This document shows positions 48,213 through 60,373 of a stretch of 64,000 nt of DNA, in pieces (the stretch's first letter is position 1; each line of letters opens with the position of its first letter). The translations under genes were made by a program, and so were the position numbers. Location: NCBI GenBank assembly GCA_022702705.1, contig CM040421.1, positions 4,960,001 through 5,024,000 of the forward strand. Direction: 5' to 3'. The stretch comes from Papilionanthe hookeriana x Papilionanthe teres. Its lineage: Eukaryota; Streptophyta; Magnoliopsida; Asparagales; Orchidaceae. The notes below the pieces were generated by a model, which ran no database searches, had not been told where the DNA came from, and saw only the letters and a list, made by a program, of their open reading frames with translations.

Positions 48213-48689
48213 TCATTGTTGAATGGCCCTTTGCCAATCCTCTGCGACGTTCTCTTCACCAAAAGGCAGAGTGTCGCTCACAGATAATGTTGCTTGGGTC
48301 TCGACGACGTCGATTTCTGCGAATTCACCTTCCATGAAATCTGCTAGTTCGTAATCTTCCTCTTCAATGTTGTTTTTCTGATCTTTAGACAGTTGTGCAA
48401 TGTTAGCTCGAAGCTTTTCCACAGCCTCCTCAATTGACTTTCCTTTGATGACTTTAAGGTCAACTGGAGATTTTCGAGAAACATCAATTATTTCCCCGAG
48501 CACTGGTGTTGTCACGTAGAAGTCAATTGAATCATCTGAAATCATATTTACAGAACCTTTTTCTGGTTCTTTTAAATATTCTTCCAGGATCACCACCTTT
48601 CCACTTCTGAAATTCTCCTCAAGCCGATCCTTAATGTCGAAGCAGCTTTCTATAGTATGGTCGAGCAACCGGTGGTATGGGCAGTACAT
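48213..48689 (-). pseudogene. Gag C-terminal region, copy 1 (upstream duplicate) with acidic linker
   Basis: This frame starts with MYCPYHRLLDHTIESCFDIK and DRLEENFRSGKVVILEEYLK, closely like the segment at 46932-47198. It then runs into EEYLKEPEKGSVNMISDD and an acidic, Asp/Glu-rich linker ending at a TGA just before the gag core frame. The gag C-terminal piece therefore appears both before and after the gag core. A frameshift near 48660-48690 separates it from the preceding frame. Confidence 0.8.
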
Positions 48690-49050
48690 CGGGTGATCTT
48701 CCTCGCTGACCTCCTCTCGGCTTTTTCGGCTCAGGTAGTCTAATTTCTGAACTTAGAAGTAAGTCATGGAATATCTTCGACACTGACTCTTCCTTGAACG
48801 GGTATACCATGTTTAATCGTTGACTCATTGTTGCTCTATCTGTAAGAGACGGTCTTCTTTTCTGTGCCTTTGTCAGTTGTATGGGCTTTAAATTGGACCC
48901 AATATTGAATCTGGAAAATGGTAGGTCATAAACGCCGGCTGACTTTCCCTCGTGTAGAATCTCTTTTCCTTTAGTTAGCGGAGCGACTGGTACAGTGGTG
49001 GTGAATCCAGCGATGAAGAGCGAACACAACTCCAGGAGCAATCCTAACAT
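48631..49050 (-). pseudogene. Gag-related frame upstream of copy 1
   Basis: The frame contains MSQRLNMVYPFKEESVSKIF, then HDLLLSSEIRLPEPKKP, which matches KMFRNLIKSPEFQLPEPKRP in copy 2 and fixes it as the start of the same duplicated region. After LPEPKKP the frame shifts. The first 40 residues (hydrophobic, then Thr/Val/Pro-rich) are not recognised. Confidence 0.65.
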
Positions 49051-49940
49051 TTTTCGTAGCGAGACCTTACAAGAAAAGAAGAATTCATTCCAAACGACAT
49101 CCTTTCCGGAGGGAGAATTCCGTAACGAGGCTTCAAGTTGAACTCCACAACAGGCTTAACGAACTTGCTTATTTCGTACTTCAACACCGTGATGTGCCCA
49201 CATCACCGAACATTGCTACAACATTGTCGAACCCTTGTCCAAACTTAATGACTGCCATATCAGGCAACTCGTCTCTATTGATAGCGAATTCTTCTCCGGT
49301 GGCGAAAGAGAAGATTAACTTCGGTGAAGACATTATCCCTGTCATTTGAAGAATTCCCAGAAGTCAGTGACGTCCCGTGTCTTGCAGTTTCAGTGAAAGT
49401 ACTGAAGTTAACGCACTCGTCTTACAAACTGGACGCCCTTGTAAATTTTTATTTCAAATTTTGTGTATTGTTTATTAGTGTATTTGCTGTGTTTTAAAAA
49501 GTTTTATTTTGCTTTTGAAATTTTGAAGAAATTTTGTTTTAGTTGAAATTTAAATGGAATGTTGTGAGAGCGAGATTTAGGTTTAACTTGTTTACAAAAA
49601 AAAGTCAAACTCAAAGAGGAATGAAGAGTAGGACCCGGACTGAAATTTGCGGGGGATTGATTTCGCATCGAATTTACTTCGATAGACCAATCATAACCCA
49701 CCACACCTATCGGGGGTCCACCCCACCTCTTTGGAGAGGTGGGAGGATTCCGGAACCTCTCTGTTTAGGGGTGTCTAAACAATGGCTCCGTAATCCAAAA
49801 AGGAGTTGACTATACTCGCTCAAGACAAAAATGAGCGGGGTATGCCAACGGAAAGAATAGTAGTTTGGTCCACTAGGGGCATGGACTCACTACCGATTTA
49901 TGAAAGCAAAACCATCCGATAAAAATGGAGAGAGGAACTA
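49051..49940 (-). other. 5' untranslated leader of the 22.2-kb element
   Basis: Lies between the primer site and the first gag-like frame. A short stretch near 49300-49200 (AVIKFGQGFDNVVAMFGDVG on the minus strand) could be coding remnant but is not recognised. No other feature is seen. Confidence 0.5.
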
Positions 49941-49958
49941 TTCCCACGTGAGTCGCCT
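49941..49958 (-). promoter_or_regulatory. Candidate primer-binding site
   Basis: The minus strand reads AGGCGACTCACGTGGGAA, starting 5 nt after the 5' LTR end. It resembles the GGCGACTC...TGGGGA type of primer site I associate with some plant gypsy elements, with changes. The tRNA partner was not verified. Confidence 0.45.
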
Positions 49959-50297
49959 GAAATTGTCGGCATATTTTTAGGTTATGTGTTTTGCAAAGGG
50001 GTCGCCTACAGAAGTTGTCGGCGAATTTTTTTTAGATTTTAAATTTAATTTAAATATATATATAATTTAGAAAGTAGTATTTGATTTTGAAAATAATTTT
50101 GAGTTTCAAAATTTTAAGATATGAAATCAAACTGATCTCACATCCCGAATAGTTTATATAAACGAGCACCGCACCACAAACCGTATATCTATCCCGGAGA
50201 ATAGACACACTGCTTGATGATGGGGCTCGGTTAAATAAACTAGAAGATTTGTGACATCCGTTTGGTTTGCGAACCAATTTTATAAGCCGACAAATTC

Positions 50298-50377
50298 CCC
50301 TGCTTAATATAAAGGAATTAAGCAGGGTTTATATTACCTGAGTTCTTAAAGTTCCCTATAAGGGCAAGCCCCTATAG
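50298..50377. promoter_or_regulatory. Conserved paired stem-loops near LTR end (copy C)
   Basis: CCCTGCTTAAT (50298-50308) and ATTAAGCAGGG (50317-50327) pair perfectly. The second near-palindrome follows at about 50356-50377. Confidence 0.5.
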
Positions 50378-52079
50378 TTAATTACATCTTAAATGACGGG
50401 AATTATTTAAGAAAACTCTCGATAATGATTAGTGGTTTTGCTCTCAAGAATTACAAAGTTTAAGGTTTTCAAACAATTGGATTTTGGAAATTTCAATTGG
50501 GAATTGATCAAATTTGGAACAGTTTATTTTAGGAATCCAAAGGAAGAGAAGTAGGAGAAGCTGAGGATCCAGAGGAATCTTGGCAACTTCCCAAACTATC
50601 ATATTGTTTGACTCGAATTTGGGAGTTTATTTAATGTTGCAATCCTGCCAATTTTATTTATTTAGGACTTATATTCGTATGACATGATCATACAAACAGC
50701 CTCGAAGATGTGAGGGTTTATGTCGTACCAAACAACTACCTCGGAATCCTAAGTCCTGTTAGGGCTTAATTTACATAATATGATTATGCAAATGCCTAAC
50801 AAAAGGGTTGAGGATTTATGTTGCACTAAGCAAACTACCTCGAAATCCTATGACTTGGTTGTTTAAAACTAGGAAAGATTTTGCTGAAGTAGACTCAGGT
50901 TTTGCTGATGACGATGGCCGTGCTACCCACCATGCTCCGAGCTCCTTGTTGTTGCAGAGATTTAGTTTTAGAAGTCATAAATCAGGAGATGAGAGAAGTG
51001 TTTTGGTTTAGAGAGAATCTTAAAATCCAAGTGTTTTTAATATTTTAATTAAAACAAATCTTAAAGTTGTTTAAACAGAACCGATTAAGATCCCACTGTT
51101 CCATCATCCCGGCACCGTTATTTTCATCGAATTCACTTAGTCCAGATGAATTTGCTAAACTCAACTGAATGAGTTCCACACTTTCATTTAGACCGTGGGA
51201 AATCCCGTTAGCAACACGTGGGTTACATCATCCGAGGTATTCCCGATCATTCAACGAGACGTTTTAATTTAGTTGCAATTGTAGTTTTGTTGTAAATTTT
51301 GAGTTGTTTTATATTTTGAAATGTTGTGGCGGTGATTTTTATCTTGTAATGACTTTTAATTTAGTTTTGGTTTCAGTTCAGGGACTATCCTAAAGGTTTT
51401 GGTTTTCATGCAACAGTTTTATTTAACATGCAAGAAAGGTAAAGTGCATTGCAATAAAGTAAATTGCAATAAAATAAAAGCGTACCTGGAGGGTCTTCCC
51501 GTCACCCCAAGCTGCACTTAAAACACATGTTAAGGCATTTAAATATTTCAACAAATACCTAAGTAAGGCTAAGGGAAAGGTTTTGGTTGTCTACCAAAGT
51601 CCTAATCCTATAGCTAATCATCTCCTATGACGTCTAGGTTCTTGTGTTTTGGTTTAAGGATGACTTTCTTCACCCAAGAACAATTAAATTCAGTTGTTCT
51701 TATAAATATCCTATCATATTGAGGAAGTGCTTAAGACGAGTCTTAAACATCCTTTCAATACCTCTAGGATTGTTTTAAGTCCAAGAGAATTTAATTATAC
51801 AAGTGAATTAATCATCCAGGAGTTTAAGTTTTGTTCTCTTGTCGATGAACTAGGATATTTGAATATCCTATAAGTGAAGTAACACTTCACTTGATACCTC
51901 ATTTAAGAGTTATAATAATAAGAGCTTTAAAAGGGCAAATCAACTTATTAAGTATTTTAATGATTTAAACTTAATGATTTAATTTTAATTTTGACTTAAT
52001 TATAAAAAATTAGTTTATGTTTGGAATAGTGTTCAAGTTATTTTAGATATAATTCTTAATGATTTCATTTAGGTTTGTT

Positions 52080-52350
52080 GTTAAATGATTTTAATTTAAT
52101 CTAATTCAATTTAATTTTAATTCAATTTAATTTAATTTTAATTTAATTTGATTTGATTTAATTTTAATTTAATTTAATTTAATTTAACTTAATTTAATTT
52201 TAATTTAATTTAATTTAATTTAATTTAATTTTAATTTAATTTAAATTTAATTTTAATTTAATTTAGTTTTAATTTAATTTTAATTTTAATTTAATTTAAT
52301 TTTAGTTTAATTTTAATCTTAATTTGATTTAATTTTAGTTTAATTTTAAT
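52080..52350. repeat. Degenerate TTTAA array in LTR C
   Basis: Counterpart of 37255-37510, slightly longer in its central part. Confidence 0.85.
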
Positions 52351-54907
52351 CTGGATTATTATTTTAATTTTTTTTAATTAAGAGTTAAGTATTATTGAAG
52401 TGGTTTATTTAGGGATTTTTAAATTAAAGAATAAATATCCTCTTAATAATATCCCTACTTTAATAATTCCAATTTCTATTATTCTCCCAAATTTTCAATT
52501 AATTAATTAATTAAAGTTTTATTTTAATTATTTTTGAAATGATTAGTAGGTTTCTACCCTCAATCATTTAAGTTTCAATCATCCGAAATCAGCTTAGAAT
52601 CAAATATTTTACCCTCCCCTGTTGATTAATCCTTAAATTTTAATTAAAGGTTGAAATTTTTAATTACCATTTTGCCCTTCAAGCTTAATAATCCTATAAC
52701 TCACTAAATTAAGCTCAAATGAACTTGAAACTTTTATGTAACCTCACTTACATGTCAATTAAGACTTTAGAGGAGAAAATGTGATTTTTCTGTTTTTAAT
52801 TTACTTATGTAATTATTTTTAATGGAAAATAGGGGTTTTCAAGGAAAATTCAATAACATGACCAAGGAAATGTTTCTGTCTTTAAGAAAATTATGGGACA
52901 TTCCCAATAACTAGAGGACCATTTGGACCAATTTTGGATATTTTTTGGATTATTTTTTATTTATTAGAATTATTTGGAATTTTGGAGTATTAATTAATTT
53001 TAAAATAAAATTAAAGTTGAAAAATGGATTTTATATTTTTCATAAATCTCTCTAACCTCAAGGAGTTCAGAGAAACAAATTTTACATTTATCTAATTTTT
53101 CTTTGATTTATTAGAATTATTTTAGTGAAAAGATTGAAAAATACATTTTTTAATATTAAAAATTACATTAAGCCTTTAAAATTTTATATCTTATCCTAGG
53201 GACTTAAGAAAAATATTTGGTTTGTTCTTAAGTAATTAGAATTCAAAATGTGACATTTTGGTAATTTTTAATATTTTTATGATTTTTATTATTTTTTAAT
53301 TATTAAAAATATTAAAATATTGATAAAAATCAACTTTTTTAGAAAATTACAATTTTAATTTTCCTAAGTTCCCCTGATATCATAGAAGCTCCAAAACCAT
53401 TTTTGTGAATTTTTGAAAGGTATTTTGTGAGTTATGAATTTTTAAAGTTTAATTTTATCCATTTTTGCTTAAGAGGCTTAATCAACCCATTTGGTGGGGT
53501 TAATCAAGTTCAATTGGTTTCAAATTTTTATGTGAGACTCTCCTGACCCTAAAGGATAGTGGAGAATTGTTTTCAAGTTAATTTGATGTGTAATTAACCC
53601 TAATTAATTAAAGTTCAATTTTGGGTGTTTAGACCAATTAGAGTTATTCCAAGTGAACTAACTCAAAACCTATTTTTCCTAGGTTCCTCTGGTCATAAGA
53701 AATATCACCAAATTTTCCTAGAATTTATTTCTCAACATGCTAATTATTGGAATTAAAATACTCAAAACAGTAACATGCAATTTAGAAATCAATAACTTCT
53801 CATAGGGATGGCCTCTGACCTTGGAAAATTCAAAGAATGTTCCCAAGTTCAGAGGCTTCAAAAGCCCTATGGTCTCATGCATGGTGAATTGCCTATGCAA
53901 ATGGAGAATTAAAACAATGCAGGGAGTAAATAAATCATTAAAAATAAAATACTCAATAAAATTATTTGATTTCTTTTCCACATTATTCTCCTCTGTTCAC
54001 TGAGCAAGAGGGTATTTTTATTTTATTTTTAGGATTTTTCTACACAAAGTTATGGATTTTCTAAGTTCTGGTAATTAAATAAATAAGAAAAATCCCTATT
54101 TTTCTATTTATCCGAATCGGCGCCGCGTCAACCTTAGCATCTCCGAACAGCCACGCGGTGCTTTCTGGTTCGACGCCGCCATCCGACTCAGCGCTCCAGG
54201 GGCCCGCGGTTCATGTACCATCGCGCTGTCCGGCTCGATCCCTACCGTCCGCTCGATACACGCTCGATCCGACGGTTCCCAGTCATCGTCTACGACTGGT
54301 GTGAACCCGTGACCGTCCACACTAAAACCCTAAGATCTCGCTCAATACTTAACGGATTTTTTTGTTCTTGTGCTCTATGGATTCGTCTTGAAGAGACGAA
54401 TACATCTATACGGTGATCATGCATTGAAATTGAGGCATTTGAAATGGAGAATGTTCAGAAGCTCGAGCAGAAGAGAGAGCTCATACCTTTGCTCAGAGAA
54501 GTGAAGCTTCGATCTGAGAGTTGTGTCACGTTCGATTGGATCCAAGCAAGCTCCAAATGAAGTCCCTTAGCCTGGTGAATTGCCTAGGTACAAAAGTGAC
54601 CACAGCCGATCACAAAGCTTGGAGGCTGGAGCAACTGGGTGGCCTGGAGAGGGGGCTTTCACTGGGGAACTTCTCCTCTTAGTCTGGTGAAGGTGTAGGA
54701 CCAATCAATTTGGAGATTGGCTCACTGTGGTGAAGTGTCCCGGTTTTGGGCTTGAATTTCAACTCTGAAATTGAGCTCACAGAGAGGAAATGGCAGGGGG
54801 ATTTCAGTGGGGATCAAGTTCTCCAGGTGTGGGGAAGAGTCTGGAATGATTTTGGCGAGTTTCGTGTGTTTTGTTTCAGCACCCCTTCCATGGCCGAGAG
54901 AGGTGGT

Positions 54908-54917
54908 GTTTAAATAG
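54908..54917 (-). promoter_or_regulatory. Candidate TATA box of the 5' LTR
   Basis: CTATTTAAAC on the minus strand. If used, transcription of the element would start near 54880, leaving about 2.4 kb of U3 and about 4.9 kb of transcribed LTR before the primer site. Confidence 0.42.
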
Positions 54918-57297
54918 GCATGGTTTGGAGGGCCTCCCGGGGGAGTTAGGGGTTGGGATCGACTGCTCCGGTGAGGAGAAGAACCGCTGCAATGGCCATT
55001 TGGAGTGGGGCAGCTCAGCAAGGTGGAATTCCAAAACTCGGCTCCTCCCGAGGTCTCGGCCATGGTGTTTTCCGGCATCTCGGGTGGCTGGCCGGCGAGC
55101 AAGGGTCACCCTCAAGTTCGAGTGGGTCGTGGCGGGTTTTTGTAGGCAATCGAGCTTTGCCATGTGTCAAAAGCTTGATTTAAAATGGAATGGGGGAAGG
55201 CCAATTTTGGCTTGATTTGGTCAAGTCTACCTTTTGGGCTTGGTTCACCCTTCAAGGTGGCTTTGGGTGTTGTGGGGAGTCAAAGGAATCAGCTGGTTTG
55301 GCATGGAGAAGTCCTTATCCAAATATATTTGGATTAAATTTGGGTTAAGGTGAAACATGTTTAAGGTTAATGACTTTTAGGAGGTGCTTAAAGGACCTCC
55401 TCCTTTTGCCATTTAAGGAGGGTTGACAAATTAGAGATTCTCATGGCTTGCCAATGGCTTACATGTGGCTTCATGGCTCCATATGGCTTGGGAAAAGATT
55501 TGGTCAATTTCATAAAAAAAGGATTTTGTGAATTTTGGCATTTTGATGGGAATTGTTATGAGGCTTGATTTGGAATTATTTAATTGATAAATTAGGACTT
55601 TAGGAATGATTTTAAATTGAATGTGTGATGAGGGAAAGTGTCATGTGGGCTTTAGATTGATTTGGGCTTTTGAATTTGGTGGAAGTGGGCTTTTTAGGAA
55701 GGCTTAAGGAAGTGGGCCTTAGGTTTGAAAATAAATTTATGGATGGGAATTTTGTGAAGGATTGGGCCAAACAAATTTTGGGTTTATTTTAGGGATGTGC
55801 CATGATTGATTTGAAGCAAATTTGAGGTGGTTTGGGTTTGAATTGGGTTGGATTTGGGCTTCTTTGGTAAAGGGGCCAACATAGGTCAAATTGGGCTAAT
55901 TTGGGCCAATGTTGGGCTAGGGTTGAAATTGATGTAAAATTAATGTTGGGAAATGTTTATGGGGGTGTTACAAATAGGTTTCAACTTTGGTTGGGTTTTG
56001 ATTTTGGGATTTAGGCCCATTTGGGTTAGGTTTGGGTGTAGGCCCATTTAGGGAATTTTGGGTTTGGGTTGAATTTGAGTAAGGGTTGGGTCCAAATTTT
56101 GGGCAAATCATGTTAGTTTTTTGTTTGTGGGGATGCTAAGAAGGTTTTAGAAAATATTTGGGTCAAATTGGGATTGAATTGAGTTGGTTTGAGGTAGGTT
56201 TAGGTCATGGGTCAAAATTGGGCCTTAAGCTTAAAAATGAAATTGGATTCAAATGTCAATCAAATTGGGCTTGAATTTGGTCTAAATTGATATTGGGGAT
56301 ATTTAATTGAAGATTAGAATTTAATTGGACCAAAATTGGGACCAATTGGGGTGATTTGGTTTGACATTGGGTTCATTTGGGTTTAAAATGGGCTAAATTG
56401 GGGGTTTTGGTAAAAGTAGGGTAAATTGACAAAATTGGCCCATGGTGTAGTTTAACAAAATGAAATATGGAATATTTGGGAGTTTTTGGAATTTTTTTGG
56501 AATTTTTGGAATTTTTGGATTTTTGGGTCAAGAGGGGCATTTTGGTAATTTGGAGGGTATTGGGGGTATTTTTGGAATTTTTGGAATTTTTGGTCAAAGA
56601 TGATCACTTTGAATGGTGAGAAATGTTTAAGGACTGATTTTGAGGAATTTTGAGGAATTTGGGTAATTTTGCAAATTTTGGGTCATTTCAAGGGCATTTG
56701 GTAGGTTTGGCAGGTCCGGGGCCCCGGGGGTCAAAAATTGAAATTTTGGAAAAATAAAGATTGATTGAATGTGAGTAGAATGGAATCACTTTGGTTGAGC
56801 CATGAAGCCATATTAAGCCCATATGAGCCATGAGAGGACTCATTGGAGGCATTCACTATGTTGTTCCTAACCCACTTAACCAGGGGCTTAGGGGTTAAGG
56901 TCCATCCATATGAATTACCTACATGAGTCGGGGAGTCAAGTTGGGTATAGGTGTGGTTTTAGGATTTGGATTGTGTGTGTGAGAGTGTAGAGTGTGAGTG
57001 TAGTGAGTGTGTAAGTCAACCCTCACCAGACCAGGCCACCCGGGGAAGTCCTAAGGCCAAAGAGTCCTATAGGGAACTCATCCTTTAAACCTCAACATTT
57101 GATCTCAACCCTCTAGGTGATTAGGAGTCTACAATCAAGCTTGTGGGGTTTGCAGGGAGACAAGAAGTGGTTTGAATTTCTAAGTGGTGGGTTCCATTTC
57201 TAGTCCTCTAAGATTAGTCAAAGGAAAAGCCTAAGGCTAGATCCTAAGTACTAAGGAGGGAAGAGAAGACCTCATCAAAAATGAGGTCAACATGAGT

Positions 57298-58797
57298 TTC
57301 TTAGGAAGATAATAAAATTTTGTTCTAGAAATAGAATAGTCCAATTTAGAAAAAAATTCAGTAATTAAAACCAACTTCAAGTTTAAAAAGTTCTTAAGTA
57401 AAGGAAAATGATAAATAAAAGTCTCTGTCTGTTTCAGAAATATTTGTAGATTTTTCAAAATATAGGATTCAAACATTTATTTTTCTCACTTAAAAATCAT
57501 TATTTAAAAAATAATTTTACTTACTAAATTACAACTTAAAGCTTTAGATTTTCTCTGATCTTATATCTTAAACTTTAGGTATGAAACCAATTTTTAATTA
57601 GGCCCTTAAATCCTCAAGCTTCTCCTTCCTTTTTATATACTATTTTTCTCTCTTTTTTTTTCTCTTTTTTTTTTCTCTTTTTTTTATAAGGTAAGGATTA
57701 CTATATCTGGATAGTCCTTTAATGATTTTGAATTCCACCCTTCCATTTAAAATAAAGGTCAGATATACACCTTTCACTTAAAAATCATAATAATAGTATT
57801 TGAAAATTACTCTTCAATAAAATAAATTTAAGCTTTGAAGAATAAAAGTCAAATATTCTATTTATCCAAAAGTACAAAACTTCTTAGTAAAGATAGTTTA
57901 ACTTCATTTAACACCTCTTTATTAAGAAAATTTTAACTTTAAGTTTTTCATGATTACTATAAATTTTAACTAAATTCTTTTATTCATTTCTATATTTAAA
58001 ATTTGTTCCCCTAATATAACTTCATATACATAATTGTTCTCAATCAAAAATAAGATTTATTTTAACTATTCTTGAGAATCAAATAATATTTTAGGTTTTT
58101 GAAAATCTTTGTTTTTTAAAATCCCCCCCAAACTTTAAAATTTTAATTAAGATAAAACATTTAAGCATAAGAAATGATACATGGGTGAGAAATAAAAAAT
58201 TGACCTAACATGCTTGCAGGAATTTTTAATATCCTAATATGCAAGTATAACAATTTAAATAACAGAAGTAACATGAAATCAAATTTTGTTTTTCAAAACA
58301 TTTTTCTTTTTCTTTTTATAATAAGAAAAGTAAAAATTTCAGAATACTTCTACAGTAGTGGAGGTTTTCAAAGCAAATACATACCAACTAAAATAAAACA
58401 CTGATACAGATAACAGATAATAGTGGAATTTGAAGAATTTTAAACATGTAGTTTTCCTAAGTAGAAGTTCCTACTAGAGGTTTATAATTTCTTAACAGTT
58501 TTTTGAATTAAAGTACACACTATTAAAAACTCTGACATAACATACACATAAAAAACATTTACAATTACACACCATCACAAAGCAACATATAAATCCATAA
58601 TAAAACAACAACAATACCTGAATATGCATAACAAATAAATAGTACAACTACAATCTACATACTATCAAGGTTCACATCATAACACAATCATCAAACAAAA
58701 TACTAGATGAAGCATACAAAAACACAACACAACAACATAATAACTAAAACAGACACACATACAACTACTCTTCATCCTCATCATCATCATCATCTTG
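57298..58797 (-). other. Athila 3' non-coding region downstream of the env-like ORF
   Basis: AT-rich, no coding frame. It holds a diverged copy (57583-57738) of the pyrimidine-rich segment found twice at 46114-46441. The TGAGT at 57293-57297 is the second half of the target duplication, so this joins directly to 35102 in the unbroken element. Confidence 0.7.
57583..57738. repeat. Pyrimidine-rich segment shared with the 22.2-kb element
   Basis: 'accaatttttaatta', 'cctcaagcttctcc', T/C tract, 'ggattactatatctgg', 'aatgattttgaatt' match the order and spacing of 46114-46280. Confidence 0.7.
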
Positions 58798-59913
58798 CTA
58801 GTTCCAATCTCTGGATGGCACATAAGGTATATAAAATGGATGAGGTGGCATCTCAACACTCTGATCTCCTCTAATCAGTCTATCCAAGTGTTGCTGATAA
58901 TTCTCCTCATATTCATCATGCTTTACAATATATCTCTCAACATTATCCAGCTTACCATCCATATCTCTCACATGCTCTCGAGTAAGACTCACTTTTTTCA
59001 AAATATTTCTTAATAAACCAATATGTGAATCAGTAGATGATGAAGCACGTGAAGTAGAAGCACGAGAAGTAGAAGCAGCAGAAGCAGAAGCAGTAGAAGC
59101 CCTTCCAAATCCTCCTCTCCAACCAAACTCTGAATGTACAGTGTAAGCACCAACGTTTACACTGGTAATTGGTCTCAATGGCTGAAGTACCTCTTCCCAG
59201 GTCTCAAATCTCACTCCAGATCTTTCACAAATTGAATGAATCAAAGATGGAAATCCCATACTTGCAGTCGTGGTTGATCTAGCACGGTTCAAAACATAAT
59301 CATAAATTATCCCTCCAACATCAATAGGCTTCCCATGCTGAATACAATGGTTCAATACAGCTCTTTCTCTCGTTACTTCACTGGTATGACTTGAAGGTAA
59401 CAACTTAGATGAGATAAAATAATGTCATGCCTTAGAAATGACATTCAAATTGGAAGCAGGAAAGTTCACTCTTCTATCATTTGTAATTTTCCATAATCCT
59501 CTTCCATCAGTCAGAAAGTCCATAATCTCATCTAATTCTCCTTCCGAAGGATGATAGTTGGAATAAAAACAAAACATATCAGGAGGTAGTCCATAAAAGG
59601 TATTGATTGCACCTGAAGAAAAATTTACTTCATGCCTTCTAACCATCACTTGATTTTCCTCTGCAGCAGGTAAATTTGTATAAAATTCTCTTACAACAGA
59701 AACAACAGCAACAGCAGAGAAACAACAGTAATTCTGCCGGTTTCTTCTTACAATCATATCTTTAATCACCTCTCCTGGCTTACTAAACACTCTCTCAGGA
59801 ATCAACTTACGTGATTGCAATGCATCGACGTATCGTTCCTCAGCCCTCAAACTAACAAATTTGTCAGAATCAAATTTCATCTTATCTCGAGCGCGCTTTA
59901 ACTTTGGAGCCAT
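58798..59913 (-). pseudogene. Athila post-pol ORF ('putative plant transposon protein' / env-like), one in-frame stop
   Basis: Two frames, 59913-59425 and 59403-58798, are one ORF of about 370 codons interrupted by a TGA at 59427-59425. The N-terminal part has MAPKLKRARDKMKFDSDKF, then VVSVVREFYTNLPAAE and AINTFYGLPPDMF. The second part has LPSSHTSEVTRERAVLNHC and FPSLIHSICERSGV. These are the hallmarks of the 'putative plant transposon protein' domain found downstream of integrase in Athila-type elements. An Ala/Ser-rich repeat (about residues 230-255) and a coiled-coil-like tail follow, ending FYIPYVPSRDWN. No transmembrane segment is evident. Function in the lineage is unknown; 'env-like' refers to position only. 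Confidence 0.82.
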
Positions 59914-60291
59914 CTCTAAAAATTCACGAAAAATTCACCATAAATTTCAAAATCAAACTAAACTTGCTAAATTATCTTCCAAAAGATATTTTCACTAAAT
60001 CCAAGCAATTTATCAAGTTTTTCCTCAAATTTTCACCATGAATAGTGATTTTAAGATTTTCCAAAATGTACTCAAAATACATGGTGAAAATAAAAAATTT
60101 TTGCTTAGGAGTAGTGCTCTTACCTCAAGGAATCCAAATCTAACAATTTTTGTTGAGATCGACTCTTAAATGATCCACAATATGTAACCCTAGGCTTCTC
60201 TTTCGCGGCAAAACATAGGTTGAAGACGACGGGGCAGTTGAAAATGACAAATTTTGGGTTTTTAACTCACGGGAAACAAATTTCGCTAACT

Positions 60292-60373
60292 GGCGCTTAA
60301 GCGCGAACATTCGGCGCTTGGCCGCGAAATCTGGCGCGTAAGAGCCGGTAATCTGGCACTTAGCCGCCAGTAC
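60292..60373. repeat. GC-rich palindromic motif, copy 2
   Basis: CTGGCGCTTAAGCGCGAAC, then TTCGGCGCTTGGCCGCGAAA and CACTTAGCCGCCAGTAC. Several GGCGCTTA / TAAGCGCC arms can pair in different ways. It stands upstream (in element sense) of the ORF at 58798-59913. Confidence 0.65.

Larger units (their letters stand above)
35108..57292 (-). mobile_element. Complete 22.2-kb non-autonomous Ty3/gypsy element with 7.3-kb LTRs
   Basis: Two nearly identical direct repeats (35108-42449, 7,342 bp; 49964-57292, 7,329 bp) flank a 7,514-bp internal region. TG...CA ends are present and the target duplication TGAGT (35103-35107 / 57293-57297) is perfect. All coding sequence (gag pieces at 46932-49050) is on the minus strand, so 49964-57292 is the 5' LTR. 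A GGCGACTC-type primer site lies 5 nt inside it, and a G-rich tract precedes the 3' LTR. The element has gag only: no protease, RT, RNase H or integrase was found. About ten differences in the first 600 bp of the two LTRs indicate recent insertion. It lies in the 3' region of an Athila element. Confidence 0.95.
49964..57292 (-). repeat. 5' LTR of the 22.2-kb element (copy C)
   Basis: 7,329 bp and nearly identical to 35108-42449. The main early difference is an 8-bp shorter (TA)n tract near 50055; substitutions are mostly transitions. It has the same internal landmarks: stem-loops (50298-50377), TTTAA array (52080-52350), GC island (54110-55180), TATA-like motif (54908-54917). Confidence 0.95.

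Noticed and set aside
54722..55180. Overlapping open frames of 75-126 codons in the LTR GC island (also near 40067-40506 and 10088-10763)
   Set aside because: Both strands are open at once because of GC-rich composition, frames differ between LTR copies, and no domain is recognisable.
58798..59913. True envelope glycoprotein
   Set aside because: No signal peptide or transmembrane segment is visible; similarity is to the plant transposon protein domain, so only the positional term env-like is used.
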